Origin: Intrasporangium calvum DSM 43043
GTDB lineage: Bacteria > Actinomycetota > Actinomycetes > Actinomycetales > Dermatophilaceae
Assembly: GCF_000184685.1 (NCBI RefSeq)
Contig: NC_014830.1
Span: forward strand, 2,294,001-2,358,000
Direction: 5' to 3'
DNA length: 64,000 nt
The translations under genes were made by a program, and so were the position numbers. The notes under the pieces are model-generated. The model had not been told where the DNA came from and did not search any database. It worked only from the letters and a program-made list of their open reading frames with translations. Positions 1 through 7,315 of the stretch are shown here, in pieces (the stretch's first letter is position 1; the number at the start of each line of letters is the position of its first letter).

Positions 1-204
1 CGCCTGGGCCCCAGTTGGCATCCGCGCCTCCCTCTGAGTCGACCGGGTCGCACCCGGGCACCGCTCCGACCGCTGGCCATTACCCGCGAGTAGTGATTGG
101 CGGCGATGGTAGCGGACTGCGCACGCGCGGCGACTGTCGCCTTCATCACAAGGGTGCACCCGCTCGTCCACCCGGACCCGCGGGCCAGAGGCATGGAGGT
201 GGAT
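1..204. other. Intergenic stretch at window edge, no gene seen
   Basis: No convincing reading frame lies here. It sits downstream of the 3' end of the RNase P RNA, which is transcribed leftward, so it probably holds that RNA's 3' processing or termination region. I see no clear hairpin followed by a T tract on the minus strand. Confidence 0.5.
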
Positions 205-581
205 GAGTCGGCCGATACGCCGGGTTCTGTTCCGCATCTCCGTTGCCGGTGACGCGGCGACGGCCATCCATCTCGGCCGGCCATTGCTGACCGGCTCCAG
301 CGCCCTACCCGCGCACTCGACCGGGCCGGTCTCGAACGTGCGCTGTCTGGGCTTGCTCCGGGTGGGGTTTACCGAGCCGCTCCAGTCACCTGGCGCGCTG
401 GTGGTCTCTTACACCACCGTTTCACCCTTACCGACTGCCGAAGCAGTTGGCGGTTTGTTTTCTGTGGCACTGTCCCGCGGGTCACCCCGGGTGGCTGTTG
501 GCCACCACCCTGCCCTGTGGAGCCCGGACGTTCCTCGGCGGACCCCGAGGGATCCGACGCGACCGCCTGGCCGACTCATCC
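205..581 (-). ncRNA. rnpB: RNase P RNA (class A)
   Basis: This is the catalytic RNA of RNase P, which cuts the 5' leader from pre-tRNAs. On the minus strand the 5' part carries the near-invariant GAGGAACGTCCGGGCTCC (about 530-547). Further on come the CGGGTGACCCGCGGGACAGTG region (about 470-490), a GGTAAACCC core (around 366-374) and the 3' ACAGAACCCGGC (about 220-231). The two ends, GATGAGTCGGCC and GGCCGACTC, pair to form helix P1. The length of about 377 nt fits bacterial type A. The 5' end is placed from P1 and from the -10 box just upstream; the exact ends are good to a few bases. Confidence 0.95.
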
Positions 582-588
582 GCTCCCC

Positions 589-617
589 ATGATAGATGCC
601 GTATGCCGCTGGGCTCG
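589..617 (-). promoter_or_regulatory. rnpB promoter overlapping a 16-mer repeat
   Basis: On the minus strand a TATCAT -10 box (589-594) lies 7 bases before the predicted RNA 5' end at about 581-582. The spacer and the position expected for -35 are filled by a perfect copy of the dispersed 16-mer (600-615). A GC hairpin (CACGCTG...CAGCGTG, 619-646) lies just beyond it. Confidence 0.45.
600..615 (-). repeat. Dispersed 16-mer, perfect copy 1
   Basis: CGTATGCCGCTGGGCT on the plus strand, i.e. AGCCCAGCGGCATACG on the minus strand. It lies inside the rnpB promoter spacer. Confidence 0.9.
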
Positions 618-761
618 CCACGCTGTCAGCTGCCCTGGGCAGCGTGCTGGGACAGGAGGCAAGTCAAGTGATGTGGGTCACAGAACCGTCCCACGTGACA
701 ACGAGTCCATGACTTCGTTCGTCTTCCATCCGAGAAGCCAATACGCAACCCGCACCAGGAC

Positions 762-1505
762 ATGAGCGAGCAACTGAAGACCGAACCAGTCCCGTCCACC
801 CCCAGAGCGACGTTGCTCGACCTCTCCCTGACCCAGCTCATCGCCGGTTCGATGGCTGCCGCGACCGCGGCTGCCCTCGGGTCGCGGCTCGGCGTCGTCG
901 GGACCATCACCGGCGCTGCCGTGGGGTCCGTCGTCAGCGCCGTCGCGTCGAGCCTCTACCGGGCGTCGATGATGCGCGCCCGCGCGGCCCTCCAGTGGCA
1001 GAAAGCGCACACTCGACGAAGTAGGGCGCCGCTGGCCGGGGTCCCCACCACCTACCCCTCGTCGAGGGTGCAGTTCGTGCCACCTCACCGCGCGTCGAGT
1101 GTGCAGCACCGACCCGCTCCCCACGCGCGGCGGGTCCTGGGCGGGGCGGCTGCCGTCTTCGCACTGGCGACGACGTTCCTTCTCGGGCTGCAGCTGGCCA
1201 GTGGAACCGATGTCACCGGCACCTCCTTGGGCGACCGCCAGGCGGCTGCCCAGGCCGAACCGCCGCGACCACCAGACCCGGAACGACAGGCCGTCCCGGC
1301 CGCCGCGGACCCCGCCCCCACGGGAAGGCCGACCGACGTGCCGGCGACGCCCAGCAGCCCCGCGACCACCAGCGATCCTGGCGCGCCGCCGACGGGCACG
1401 GTCCCGCCCCCACCTCCCGGACCTTCCGGACCAGTGGTGACCACGCCACCTGAGGGGCCCTCACCGAGCGACACCCCTACCAGCCCCACCACCGGTTCGA
1501 CGTGA
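762..1505 (+). CDS. Hypothetical membrane protein with Pro/Thr/Ser-rich tail
   Basis: A 247-residue protein with no recognised enzyme domain. Residues ~22-62 form a Gly/Ala-rich hydrophobic hairpin (repeated Ala, Gly, Val, small-xxx-small spacing). Residues 70-85 are basic, residues ~124-146 form a second clear membrane helix, and the last ~95 residues are low-complexity Pro, Thr, Ser and Gly, typical of an extracytoplasmic, cell-wall-spanning stalk. It is divergent from rnpB and convergent with the RNB exonuclease. The start has only a weak AGGA close upstream, so the exact start is uncertain. Function unknown; related proline-rich membrane proteins are common in actinobacteria. Confidence 0.65.
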   Translation: MSEQLKTEPVPSTPRATLLDLSLTQLIAGSMAAATAAALGSRLGVVGTITGAAVGSVVSAVASSLYRASMMRARAALQWQKAHTRRSRAPLAGVPTTYPSSRVQFVPPHRASSVQHRPAPHARRVLGGAAAVFALATTFLLGLQLASGTDVTGTSLGDRQAAAQAEPPRPPDPERQAVPAAADPAPTGRPTDVPATPSSPATTSDPGAPPTGTVPPPPPGPSGPVVTTPPEGPSPSDTPTSPTTGST

Positions 1506-1533
1506 TCGATCGGCGCATGACCCCGTCGATCAC
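1502..1533. terminator. Shared terminator between convergent genes
   Basis: An 8-base inverted repeat, GTGATCGA (1502-1509) and TCGATCAC (1526-1533), closes a short loop in the 39-base gap between two convergent genes. The arm overlaps the stop codon of the upstream gene. There is no T tract, as is usual in high-GC actinobacteria. Confidence 0.5.
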
Positions 1534-1544
1534 ATCGAACCAGG

Positions 1545-2984
1545 TCAGCTCTCGATGCTGAGCTTGATCCGCCCGCTCTCGATGTCGGCGGCATCGACGT
1601 GCACCTGGACCGTCTGGCCCTCCTCCGCCCTCCCTGTCGCCCGGGCCACGACGGCCAGGTCGATGAGCTGGACGATGACGTGCTTCTCGTTCTGGTCGAC
1701 GACGACACCCTCGAGGCTGGAACCGACGTAGGACCGCAGCTCGGCCGCCTCCACCGCATCGGTGCAGGCCCGCTCGACACCGCTGGCCCGCCGGTCGGAG
1801 GCCGTCATGATCTCCGGGATCGTCGGAAGGGCGGACAGTGCCCAGGCGGGGACCTCGGTGCCCGCGGACAGCGCCTCGCAGACGACGAGCCCGAAGCGGT
1901 CGACGAGGCGTCGCAACGGTGCCGTGACGTGGGCATAGGGGTTCGCGACGGCGGAGTGGGCGGGCTGGTCGGGGACGGCGCCCTGGAACGGGGTGTAGCC
2001 GGCGCCCCGAAACAGGGCCGTCGCCTCGTGGACCAGGGCCAGGTGCTTCGGGTTGTCCCGGTCGAGGGTCCGCAGGAACTCGCCGTAGCTCATCTCCTGC
2101 GACCAGGGGACCCCGGCGCCCGCAGCCTGCCTCCGGAACCGTTTGACGTCACGCGGGTCGGGGTCGGGCATGGTGCGCAGGATGCCCACCTTGCCGCGCA
2201 ACATCAGGTCGGCCGCCCCCATGCCGGTGAGCAGGGAGATCTGGGCGTTCCAGTCCTCCGAGGCGAGCAGCGGCCGGAAGCTGACGGTGAAGCCGCCTTT
2301 GCCGTCATCGGCCACCTCCTGGTCCGGCAGCGGCAGAGATGCACCACCTCGTTTGCGCTCCAAGGCGATCCGCTTCTCGCCGACCTCCTTGAGCAGCTTC
2401 AGCACTGCCTCGGCGGAGCCGTCGTCGACGAGGCGCTGCACCTCTGCGTAGTCGTAGCGTCGGACACTTCGGACGAGAGCCCGCTCGACGGTCACCTCGA
2501 TGCCCTCGCCGTCAGCCGCCAGGACCAGGTCCCAGACGAACGCTGGACGCACCTGGTCCGGCAACAGGCTGGCGGCGCCCTCACTCACCTCGGGCGGATG
2601 GAGCTGCACGCGCTTGTCCGGACAGTAGATGGTCTGGCCGCGGCGCCTGGACTCCTCGTCGATCGGCCCCCCGGGTGTGACGAAGGCAGGGACGTCGGCG
2701 ATGGCGTAGCGGACGCGGTAACCGTCGCCCTGTCGCTCGATGTGCATCGCCTGGTCGAGGTCCTGGGAGCCCGCCGGGTCGATGGTGATGAACGGGATGT
2801 CAGTGAGGTCACGGGTGGGCAGCTGCGCGGCGGCCGCCGCCCCCCGGGCCTCGGCGAGGACGTCCGCGGGGAACTCCTCGGGCACCTCGAACTCGTCCCG
2901 GATCGCCTCGAAACGCTGCAGGAGAGCAGCCCCCGGCCCACTCGGCGGCTCTGCCCGGCGATAGACGATGTGTCGTTTGGCCAT
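1545..2984 (-). CDS. RNB-domain exoribonuclease (RNase II/R family)
   Basis: 479 residues, close to a bare RNB catalytic domain, with little room for the cold-shock and S1 domains of full RNase II/R. The acidic motif reads D-P-A-G-S-Q-D-L-D-Q-A around residues 69-79: three of the four metal-binding Asp are present and the fourth is Gln, a substitution I recall from actinobacterial members. A conserved arginine-rich C-terminal segment (TAPLRRLVDR) is also present. Expected role: 3'-5' single-stranded RNA degradation in the cytoplasm. It is divergent from yaaA, 49 bases apart. Confidence 0.9.
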   Translation of the reverse strand: MAKRHIVYRRAEPPSGPGAALLQRFEAIRDEFEVPEEFPADVLAEARGAAAAAQLPTRDLTDIPFITIDPAGSQDLDQAMHIERQGDGYRVRYAIADVPAFVTPGGPIDEESRRRGQTIYCPDKRVQLHPPEVSEGAASLLPDQVRPAFVWDLVLAADGEGIEVTVERALVRSVRRYDYAEVQRLVDDGSAEAVLKLLKEVGEKRIALERKRGGASLPLPDQEVADDGKGGFTVSFRPLLASEDWNAQISLLTGMGAADLMLRGKVGILRTMPDPDPRDVKRFRRQAAGAGVPWSQEMSYGEFLRTLDRDNPKHLALVHEATALFRGAGYTPFQGAVPDQPAHSAVANPYAHVTAPLRRLVDRFGLVVCEALSAGTEVPAWALSALPTIPEIMTASDRRASGVERACTDAVEAAELRSYVGSSLEGVVVDQNEKHVIVQLIDLAVVARATGRAEEGQTVQVHVDAADIESGRIKLSIES

Positions 2985-3020
2985 GGCGCAACCCTACGCA
3001 GAAGGGATCCCGCCGCGGCT

Positions 3021-3026
3021 TAGGCT
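3021..3026 (+). promoter_or_regulatory. -10 box giving a leaderless yaaA mRNA
   Basis: TAGGCT lies 7 bases before the GTG at 3034, so transcription should begin at or next to the start codon. No Shine-Dalgarno sequence precedes this GTG. Confidence 0.5.
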
Positions 3027-3033
3027 GTCCGGC

Positions 3034-3786
3034 GTGCTCATCCTCCTGCCACCCTCCGAAGGCAAGACACCACGTCGTCGGGGTCGGCCCCTCGACCTCG
3101 CGACCCTGTCCTTCCCCGAGCTCACCAGCCTGCGGTCGGCGGTCATCGGGAGCGCCGAGGAGGTCAGCGCCCGGCCGGACGCGCACCGGCTCCTCGGGGT
3201 GAGTCCCGCCCTCGTCGAGGAGGTCGCCCGCAACACCCGACTACGCACCGCCGCCGCCGCGCCGGCCGGAGAGGTGTACACCGGGGTGTTGTACGACGCC
3301 CTCGACCTCCCGTCGCTCGACCCGGCGTCGAAGCGTCGAGCCAACCGTCGGATCCTCGTCTTCTCGGCGCTCTTCGGGGCGCTGCGACCCACGGACCGGA
3401 TCCCCGCGTACCGGCTCAACCCGTCGGCCCGGCTGCCTGACGTCGGGGACCTGACGCACGCGTGGCGTCTCGCCCTGACGCCGGTCCTCGACCGAGAGGC
3501 AGGGTCTGCGCGACTGGTCGTCGACTGCCGCTCCAGCACCTATGTCGCGATGTGGAACCCGAGGGGCGCGCTTGCCGAGCGACGGGTGCACGTCACCGTT
3601 CCGGGAGCATCGCACCTGGCCAAGCACACGCGTGGCCTCGTGGCGCGACACCTCGTGCGGCTGGCGGCCCGGCCGCGCCACCCCGAGGACCTGGTGCCAC
3701 TGCTCGAGGCGGACTTCGTCGTCCGCCTCTCGGAACCGGACCGGCCCGGCCGTCCCTGGCAGCTCGCCGCCACCGCTCGCCCCTGA
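3034..3786 (+). CDS. yaaA: YaaA family peroxide-stress protein (UPF0246/DUF328)
   Basis: 250 residues beginning V-L-I-L-L-P-P-S-E-G-K, the family's N-terminal signature, so the GTG at 3034 is chosen over an in-frame upstream start that would overlap the promoter. Other family segments are visible: YTGVLYDALDL, SALFGALRPTDRIPAYRLN and the VTVPGASHLAKHTRG region. In E. coli YaaA limits free iron during peroxide stress; DNA binding has been reported for the family. The coding end runs into a 9-base tandem repeat that supplies the stop codon. Confidence 0.9.
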   Translation: MLILLPPSEGKTPRRRGRPLDLATLSFPELTSLRSAVIGSAEEVSARPDAHRLLGVSPALVEEVARNTRLRTAAAAPAGEVYTGVLYDALDLPSLDPASKRRANRRILVFSALFGALRPTDRIPAYRLNPSARLPDVGDLTHAWRLALTPVLDREAGSARLVVDCRSSTYVAMWNPRGALAERRVHVTVPGASHLAKHTRGLVARHLVRLAARPRHPEDLVPLLEADFVVRLSEPDRPGRPWQLAATARP

Positions 3787-3813
3787 CGCCCCTGACGCCC
3801 CTGACGCCCCTGA
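3780..3813 (+). repeat. 9-base tandem repeat over the yaaA stop codon
   Basis: Three perfect CCCCTGACG units (3780-3806) and a partial fourth. Because the unit is 9 bases, every copy presents an in-frame TGA, giving four successive stop codons after Arg-Pro. Confidence 0.9.
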
Positions 3814-3836
3814 ATCCCGCCCTTGACGCCCGGCCG

Positions 3837-3882
3837 GTTCGAGGTGATCGGCGACTCCCAGGAGTCGCACCACACCTCGAAC
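3837..3882. terminator. Strong bidirectional terminator yaaA / metZ
   Basis: GTTCGAGGT (3837-3845) pairs with ACCTCGAAC (3874-3882). An inner GCGACTCC/GGAGTCGC stem with a 2-base loop lies inside it. It sits between the convergent yaaA and metZ. Confidence 0.8.
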
Positions 3883-3902
3883 GAGGACTCGGCGGGTCTC
3901 GG

Positions 3903-5090
3903 CTAGCGGAGGGCCTGCCCCAGGTCGTCGACGAGGTCGCGCACGTCCTCGAGCCCGACCGAGACGCGCAGTACCCCGTCCGTGATCCCGACCGCGGCCC
4001 GAGCCTCCGGCGACAGTCGACGATGCGTCGTCGTCGCGGGGTGCGTGACGAGCGACTTCGCATCACCGAGGTTGTTCGAGATGTCGATGACCTCGAGCGC
4101 GTTCATCACGGCGAACGCGTCCGCCTTGCCGCCGTCGATCTCGAACGTCACGACGGTGCCGCCCGCACCCATCTGACGCAGGGCGAGCTCGTGCTGCGGG
4201 TGGGACTCGAGGAAGGGGTGCACCACTCGCCGCACCCGTGGGTGGGACTCGAGGAAGCGCGCGACCTCGAGGCAGCTCGCGGCCATCCGCTCGACCCGCA
4301 GGGACATCGTCTCGAGGCCCTTGACGAGCACCCAGGCGTTGAAGGGTGACATGGCCGGACCCGTGTGGCGCATGAGGTTCTGCACCGGACCGTCGATGAG
4401 CTCGCGGGACCCGAGCACCGCACCACCGAGCACCCGGCCCTGGCCGTCGATGTGCTTGGTCGCCGAGTAGACGACGATGTCTGCGCCGTGCTCGAGCGGT
4501 CGCGAGAAGACCGGGGTGCCGAAGACGTTGTCGACCACCACCTGCGCGCCTGCCGCGTGGGCGAGGTCGCACACCGCGCGGATGTCGACGAGCTCCTGCA
4601 TCGGGTTGCTCGGCGTCTCGAAGAAGACGGCCGCGGTCGGCACCGACAGCGCCTCGCGCCACTGGTCGAGGTCCGGTCCGTCCACGAACACCGTCTCGAC
4701 GCCCCACCGCGGGAGGATCTCGTCGAGGATGACGAAGCACGAGCCGAAGAGGGACCGCGACGACACGACGCGGTCGCCCTTGCCCAGCAGCGCCGCGAGC
4801 GCGACCCAGACGGCGGCCATCCCGGAGCCGGTCGCGAAGGCGGCCTCCGCCCCCTCGATCTGCGCGATGCGGTCCTCGAACATCCGGACCGTGGGGTTGC
4901 CGTACCGCGAGTAGACGAAGCGGTCGGAGTCCCCGGTGAACGCGGCCTCAGCAGCCTCGGCCGAGTCGTAGACGAACCCGGACGTCAGGTAGAGCGCCTC
5001 GGAGGTCTCCTCGAACCCGCTGCGCGCCAGTCCCCCGCGGACGGCGACCGTGTCGGGACGCCACGCCCGCTCGCGCCCGGCGCCGCTCAT
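3903..5090 (-). CDS. metZ: O-succinylhomoserine sulfhydrylase (MetZ)
   Basis: 395-residue cytosolic enzyme of the Cys/Met-metabolism PLP family. It makes homocysteine from O-succinyl- (or O-acetyl-) homoserine and sulfide. The PLP lysine is K212 in SATKHIDGQGRVLGG, the form typical of MetZ rather than cystathionine beta- or gamma-lyases; SRYGNPT (61-67) and the ETPSNP phosphate-loop region are present. The ATG at 5090 overlaps the stop of the upstream rhodanese gene (ATGA), so the two are translationally coupled. A rhodanese next to metZ also occurs in mycobacteria (Rv0390-Rv0391), which suggests sulfur delivery or detoxification. Confidence 0.95.
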   Translation of the reverse strand: MSGAGRERAWRPDTVAVRGGLARSGFEETSEALYLTSGFVYDSAEAAEAAFTGDSDRFVYSRYGNPTVRMFEDRIAQIEGAEAAFATGSGMAAVWVALAALLGKGDRVVSSRSLFGSCFVILDEILPRWGVETVFVDGPDLDQWREALSVPTAAVFFETPSNPMQELVDIRAVCDLAHAAGAQVVVDNVFGTPVFSRPLEHGADIVVYSATKHIDGQGRVLGGAVLGSRELIDGPVQNLMRHTGPAMSPFNAWVLVKGLETMSLRVERMAASCLEVARFLESHPRVRRVVHPFLESHPQHELALRQMGAGGTVVTFEIDGGKADAFAVMNALEVIDISNNLGDAKSLVTHPATTTHRRLSPEARAAVGITDGVLRVSVGLEDVRDLVDDLGQALR

Positions 5091-5500
5091 CCCTGCACCC
5101 AGGGCAGTCCGGCGACCTTCCACCCGGAGACGGTGCGGTGGTGGTCGGGGCCGTGCCCTCCCTCGAAGCCTTCGCTGACGTTGTAGGACTGCGCCCACCC
5201 ACGGGCCGTGGCTGCCTCGGCTGCGGCGATGGAGCGCACGCCGGACCGGCAGAGGAAGTACAGGGGCTGGTCCCGCTCGATGCCGGCGGCGGCCAGCTCG
5301 TCGACGAAGCGCTCGTTGACGCGCCCGTCGGGGTAGCGCTGCCACTCGATCCGCACGACCTCGCGCCCGAGCGGCCGCAGGTCGGGCAGCCCGACGTACG
5401 ACCACTCGGCGTGGGTCCGCACGTCGACGAGCACGGCTCGAGGGTCCTCCTCGAGGGCGGACCAGGCTTCGGTCGGGGTCACGTCACCGGCGTAGCTCAT
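5087..5500 (-). CDS. Single-domain rhodanese-like sulfurtransferase
   Basis: 137 residues forming one rhodanese domain. The active-site loop C-R-S-G-V-R-S (about residues 98-104) has the catalytic Cys and a six-residue loop as in GlpE/PspE-type enzymes; the LVDVRTHAEW motif is at residues ~24-33. It is the first gene of a two-gene operon with metZ (ATGA overlap). It could pass persulfide sulfur into homocysteine synthesis or control sulfane sulfur; substrate not deducible. Confidence 0.9.
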   Translation of the reverse strand: MSYAGDVTPTEAWSALEEDPRAVLVDVRTHAEWSYVGLPDLRPLGREVVRIEWQRYPDGRVNERFVDELAAAGIERDQPLYFLCRSGVRSIAAAEAATARGWAQSYNVSEGFEGGHGPDHHRTVSGWKVAGLPWVQG

Positions 5501-5525
5501 GCCCGCGAATATCCCACAGCCCCCA

Positions 5526-6578
5526 TCAGGCGAGGTGCTCCGTCCGGTTGGTGAAAGCGACCGAGGCCGAGCCGTCCGCCCAGACCTCGACGCCGGTGAG
5601 GCTGCCGGGTGCCGTCGCGAGGCTCCAGAACCGGTCTCCGGCGAGCCCGAGCACCTCCGCGAGGACAGTAACGATGCCGCGTCGGGTGGTCACGACGACG
5701 ACGGTGCCCCCGCTCAGCCGCAGCCGTCCGTATGCCGCTGAGCTGGCTGGGTCGGCGGGCTCGCTCCCAGCCCTCCCGGGGTCGGCTGTCCAGTCCGCCG
5801 AGACCTCGACCTCGACCTCGACCCCGATCGCCGCGGCGACGGCTTGGCCGGTCTCCTGCGCCATCGGGTCCGGCGCGGCGATGACCCGGCTGTCCGTCCC
5901 GGTCAGAGTTCGCACGGCGCGGGCCACCCTCTCGACGGCAGAGTCGGTGGCCGGAGTCTGGACGAGCAGGAGGCGCAGGTCCTTGCGGTCAGCACCATCG
6001 TCCGGGGCATCCGGGGCATCCGGGGCATCCGGGGCATCCGGGGCATCCGGGGCATCGGCCGGCTCGGGCCGTGAGTCGACGGCGTCCGTCGGCCCCGCAT
6101 CCTGCGGCTCGGCGCCCGGGATCCGGCGAATCGACTGCCCGTCCATCGCCTCGTTCGACAAGAGGTCGGCGGCCTTGTTGCGCTCGCGTGGGATCCACTC
6201 GAAGTGGACGCTCCCACCCGCGGCCTCGATCTCGCGGAGCACCTCGCGGACCTCGCCGGCGAGTCGGCGCATGTCCTCGTGCTTGACCTTCCAGCGCCCG
6301 GACATCTGCTCGACGACGAGCTTGGAATCCATCCGGACGTGCACGCGCGCAGCGCTGTCGATCTCGGCCGCAGCCCGCAGTCCCGCGAGCAGCCCGGAGT
6401 ACTCGGCGACGTTGTTGCTCGCCAGACCGAGGGGCTCGGCGAGCTCGATGAGCACCGCTCCGGAGGCTCCGTCACGGACCAGCGCACCGTAGCCGGCCAC
6501 GCCGGGGTTCCCCCGGGACCCGCCGTCCGCCTCGACGACGAGGTCCCGACCGGTCCCCCCACGGGAGGTCCGGGTCAC
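5526..6578 (-). CDS. RNase HI fused to a degenerate histidine-phosphatase domain
   Basis: 350 residues. Residues ~10-150 are RNase HI with all four catalytic carboxylates in place: D18 in EADGGSRGNPG, E59 in NNVAEYSG, D84 in RMDSK and D138 in RNKAADLL. A linker with six Ala-Pro-Asp repeats (about 172-192) leads to a C-terminal half that aligns in layout with the alpha-ribazole/acid phosphatase domain of the mycobacterial fusion Rv2228c. That half lacks the essential Arg-His-Gly motif: the expected position reads LLLVQTPATD, and the second catalytic His region reads VVVTTRRGI. The domain therefore looks catalytically dead. The GTG at 6578 overlaps the upstream stop (GTGA); an earlier ATG at 6617 is less likely. 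A dispersed 16-mer copy encodes S-A-A-Y-G near residue 280. Confidence 0.85.
   Translation of the reverse strand: MTRTSRGGTGRDLVVEADGGSRGNPGVAGYGALVRDGASGAVLIELAEPLGLASNNVAEYSGLLAGLRAAAEIDSAARVHVRMDSKLVVEQMSGRWKVKHEDMRRLAGEVREVLREIEAAGGSVHFEWIPRERNKAADLLSNEAMDGQSIRRIPGAEPQDAGPTDAVDSRPEPADAPDAPDAPDAPDAPDAPDDGADRKDLRLLLVQTPATDSAVERVARAVRTLTGTDSRVIAAPDPMAQETGQAVAAAIGVEVEVEVSADWTADPGRAGSEPADPASSAAYGRLRLSGGTVVVVTTRRGIVTVLAEVLGLAGDRFWSLATAPGSLTGVEVWADGSASVAFTNRTEHLA
5729..5744 (-). repeat. Dispersed 16-mer copy 2 (1 mismatch)
   Basis: CGTATGCCGCTGAGCT on the plus strand, inside the C-terminal half of the RNase H fusion, read there as Ser-Ala-Ala-Tyr-Gly. Confidence 0.8.
6001..6054 (-). repeat. Six perfect 9-base tandem repeats (Ala-Pro-Asp linker)
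   Basis: TCCGGGGCA repeated six times without a mismatch, encoding (Asp-Ala-Pro)n on the minus strand. Perfect identity at synonymous positions indicates recent slippage expansion. Confidence 0.95.
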
Positions 6579-7315
6579 AGCCCCGACTCGCCCGTGCGGA
6601 TCATGATCCGGCGGCACTCCTCGCAGCGGATGACCTCGTCCTCGGCGGCCCGTCGGATCCGGTCGAGGTCGACGTTGTTGAGCTCGAGCCGGCAGCCCCC
6701 GCAGCGGCGATGGCGCAGCTCGGCCGCTGCGACTCCCCCGCTCTGCGCGCGGACCTTCTCGTAGAGGCCGGCCAGGTCCTCCCCGACACCGGCGACGATG
6801 TCGGCTCGCCCTCCCCCGACCGTGGTGGCCTCGGCCTCGAGCGCGGCCAGGGCGGAGGCCCGCTCCTGCTCGAGCCGCGTGATCCGGTCGACCACCTCGG
6901 CGCGCCGGGCCTCGAGCTCGGACACCCGGCTCGCCAGGGTCTCGGCGCGTTCCATCACCTCGATCTCGAGGTCCTCGAGCTCCGACTGGCGCCGGGCGAG
7001 CGAGGTCAGCTCGTGCTGGAGCGCGGTGAGGTCCTTGGCACTGCCCTGTCCCGAGTCGAGCCGGGACTGGTCGCGGGCCGCCCGGTCGCGGACGAGCTGG
7101 ACGTCCTGCTCCGACTTGGTGAGCTCGCGCTGCACGTCACCCACCGCGGTCCGCGCGTTGACCAGCTCGGTCTCGAGCGAAGCGAGCTCGGACCGGGCCG
7201 CGACGATGGCGGCCCCCTGCGGCAGGTTGGCGCGGGCGTGGGCGATCTGGTCGAGTCTCGTGTCGATGGCCTGCAGGTCGAGCAGGCGCCATTGGCGGGA
7301 CGGATCGGCTTTCAG
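6575..7315 (-). CDS. Coiled-coil zinc-ribbon protein (CT398-like), CTG start
   Basis: About 246 residues: a long antiparallel coiled coil (residues ~15-190, rich in Glu, Arg, Leu, Ala heptads) followed by a C4 zinc ribbon with Cys pairs C-G-G-C and C-E-E-C. This is the actinobacterial zinc-ribbon family usually encoded between a Nif3-like protein and the RNase H fusion; proposed roles in nucleic-acid binding or chaperoning are inference. Homologues begin Met-Lys-Ala-Asp-Pro. Here that residue is encoded by CTG at 7315, in the overlap CTGA with the upstream stop and 6 bases after a strong GGAGG. No ATG, GTG or TTG fits without a 20-residue non-homologous extension. Confidence 0.85.
   Translation of the reverse strand: MKADPSRQWRLLDLQAIDTRLDQIAHARANLPQGAAIVAARSELASLETELVNARTAVGDVQRELTKSEQDVQLVRDRAARDQSRLDSGQGSAKDLTALQHELTSLARRQSELEDLEIEVMERAETLASRVSELEARRAEVVDRITRLEQERASALAALEAEATTVGGGRADIVAGVGEDLAGLYEKVRAQSGGVAAAELRHRRCGGCRLELNNVDLDRIRRAAEDEVIRCEECRRIMIRTGESGL

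Noticed and set aside
203-592. Open frames across the RNase P RNA
   Set aside because: They overlap a structured RNA with canonical conserved segments; no protein family resemblance.
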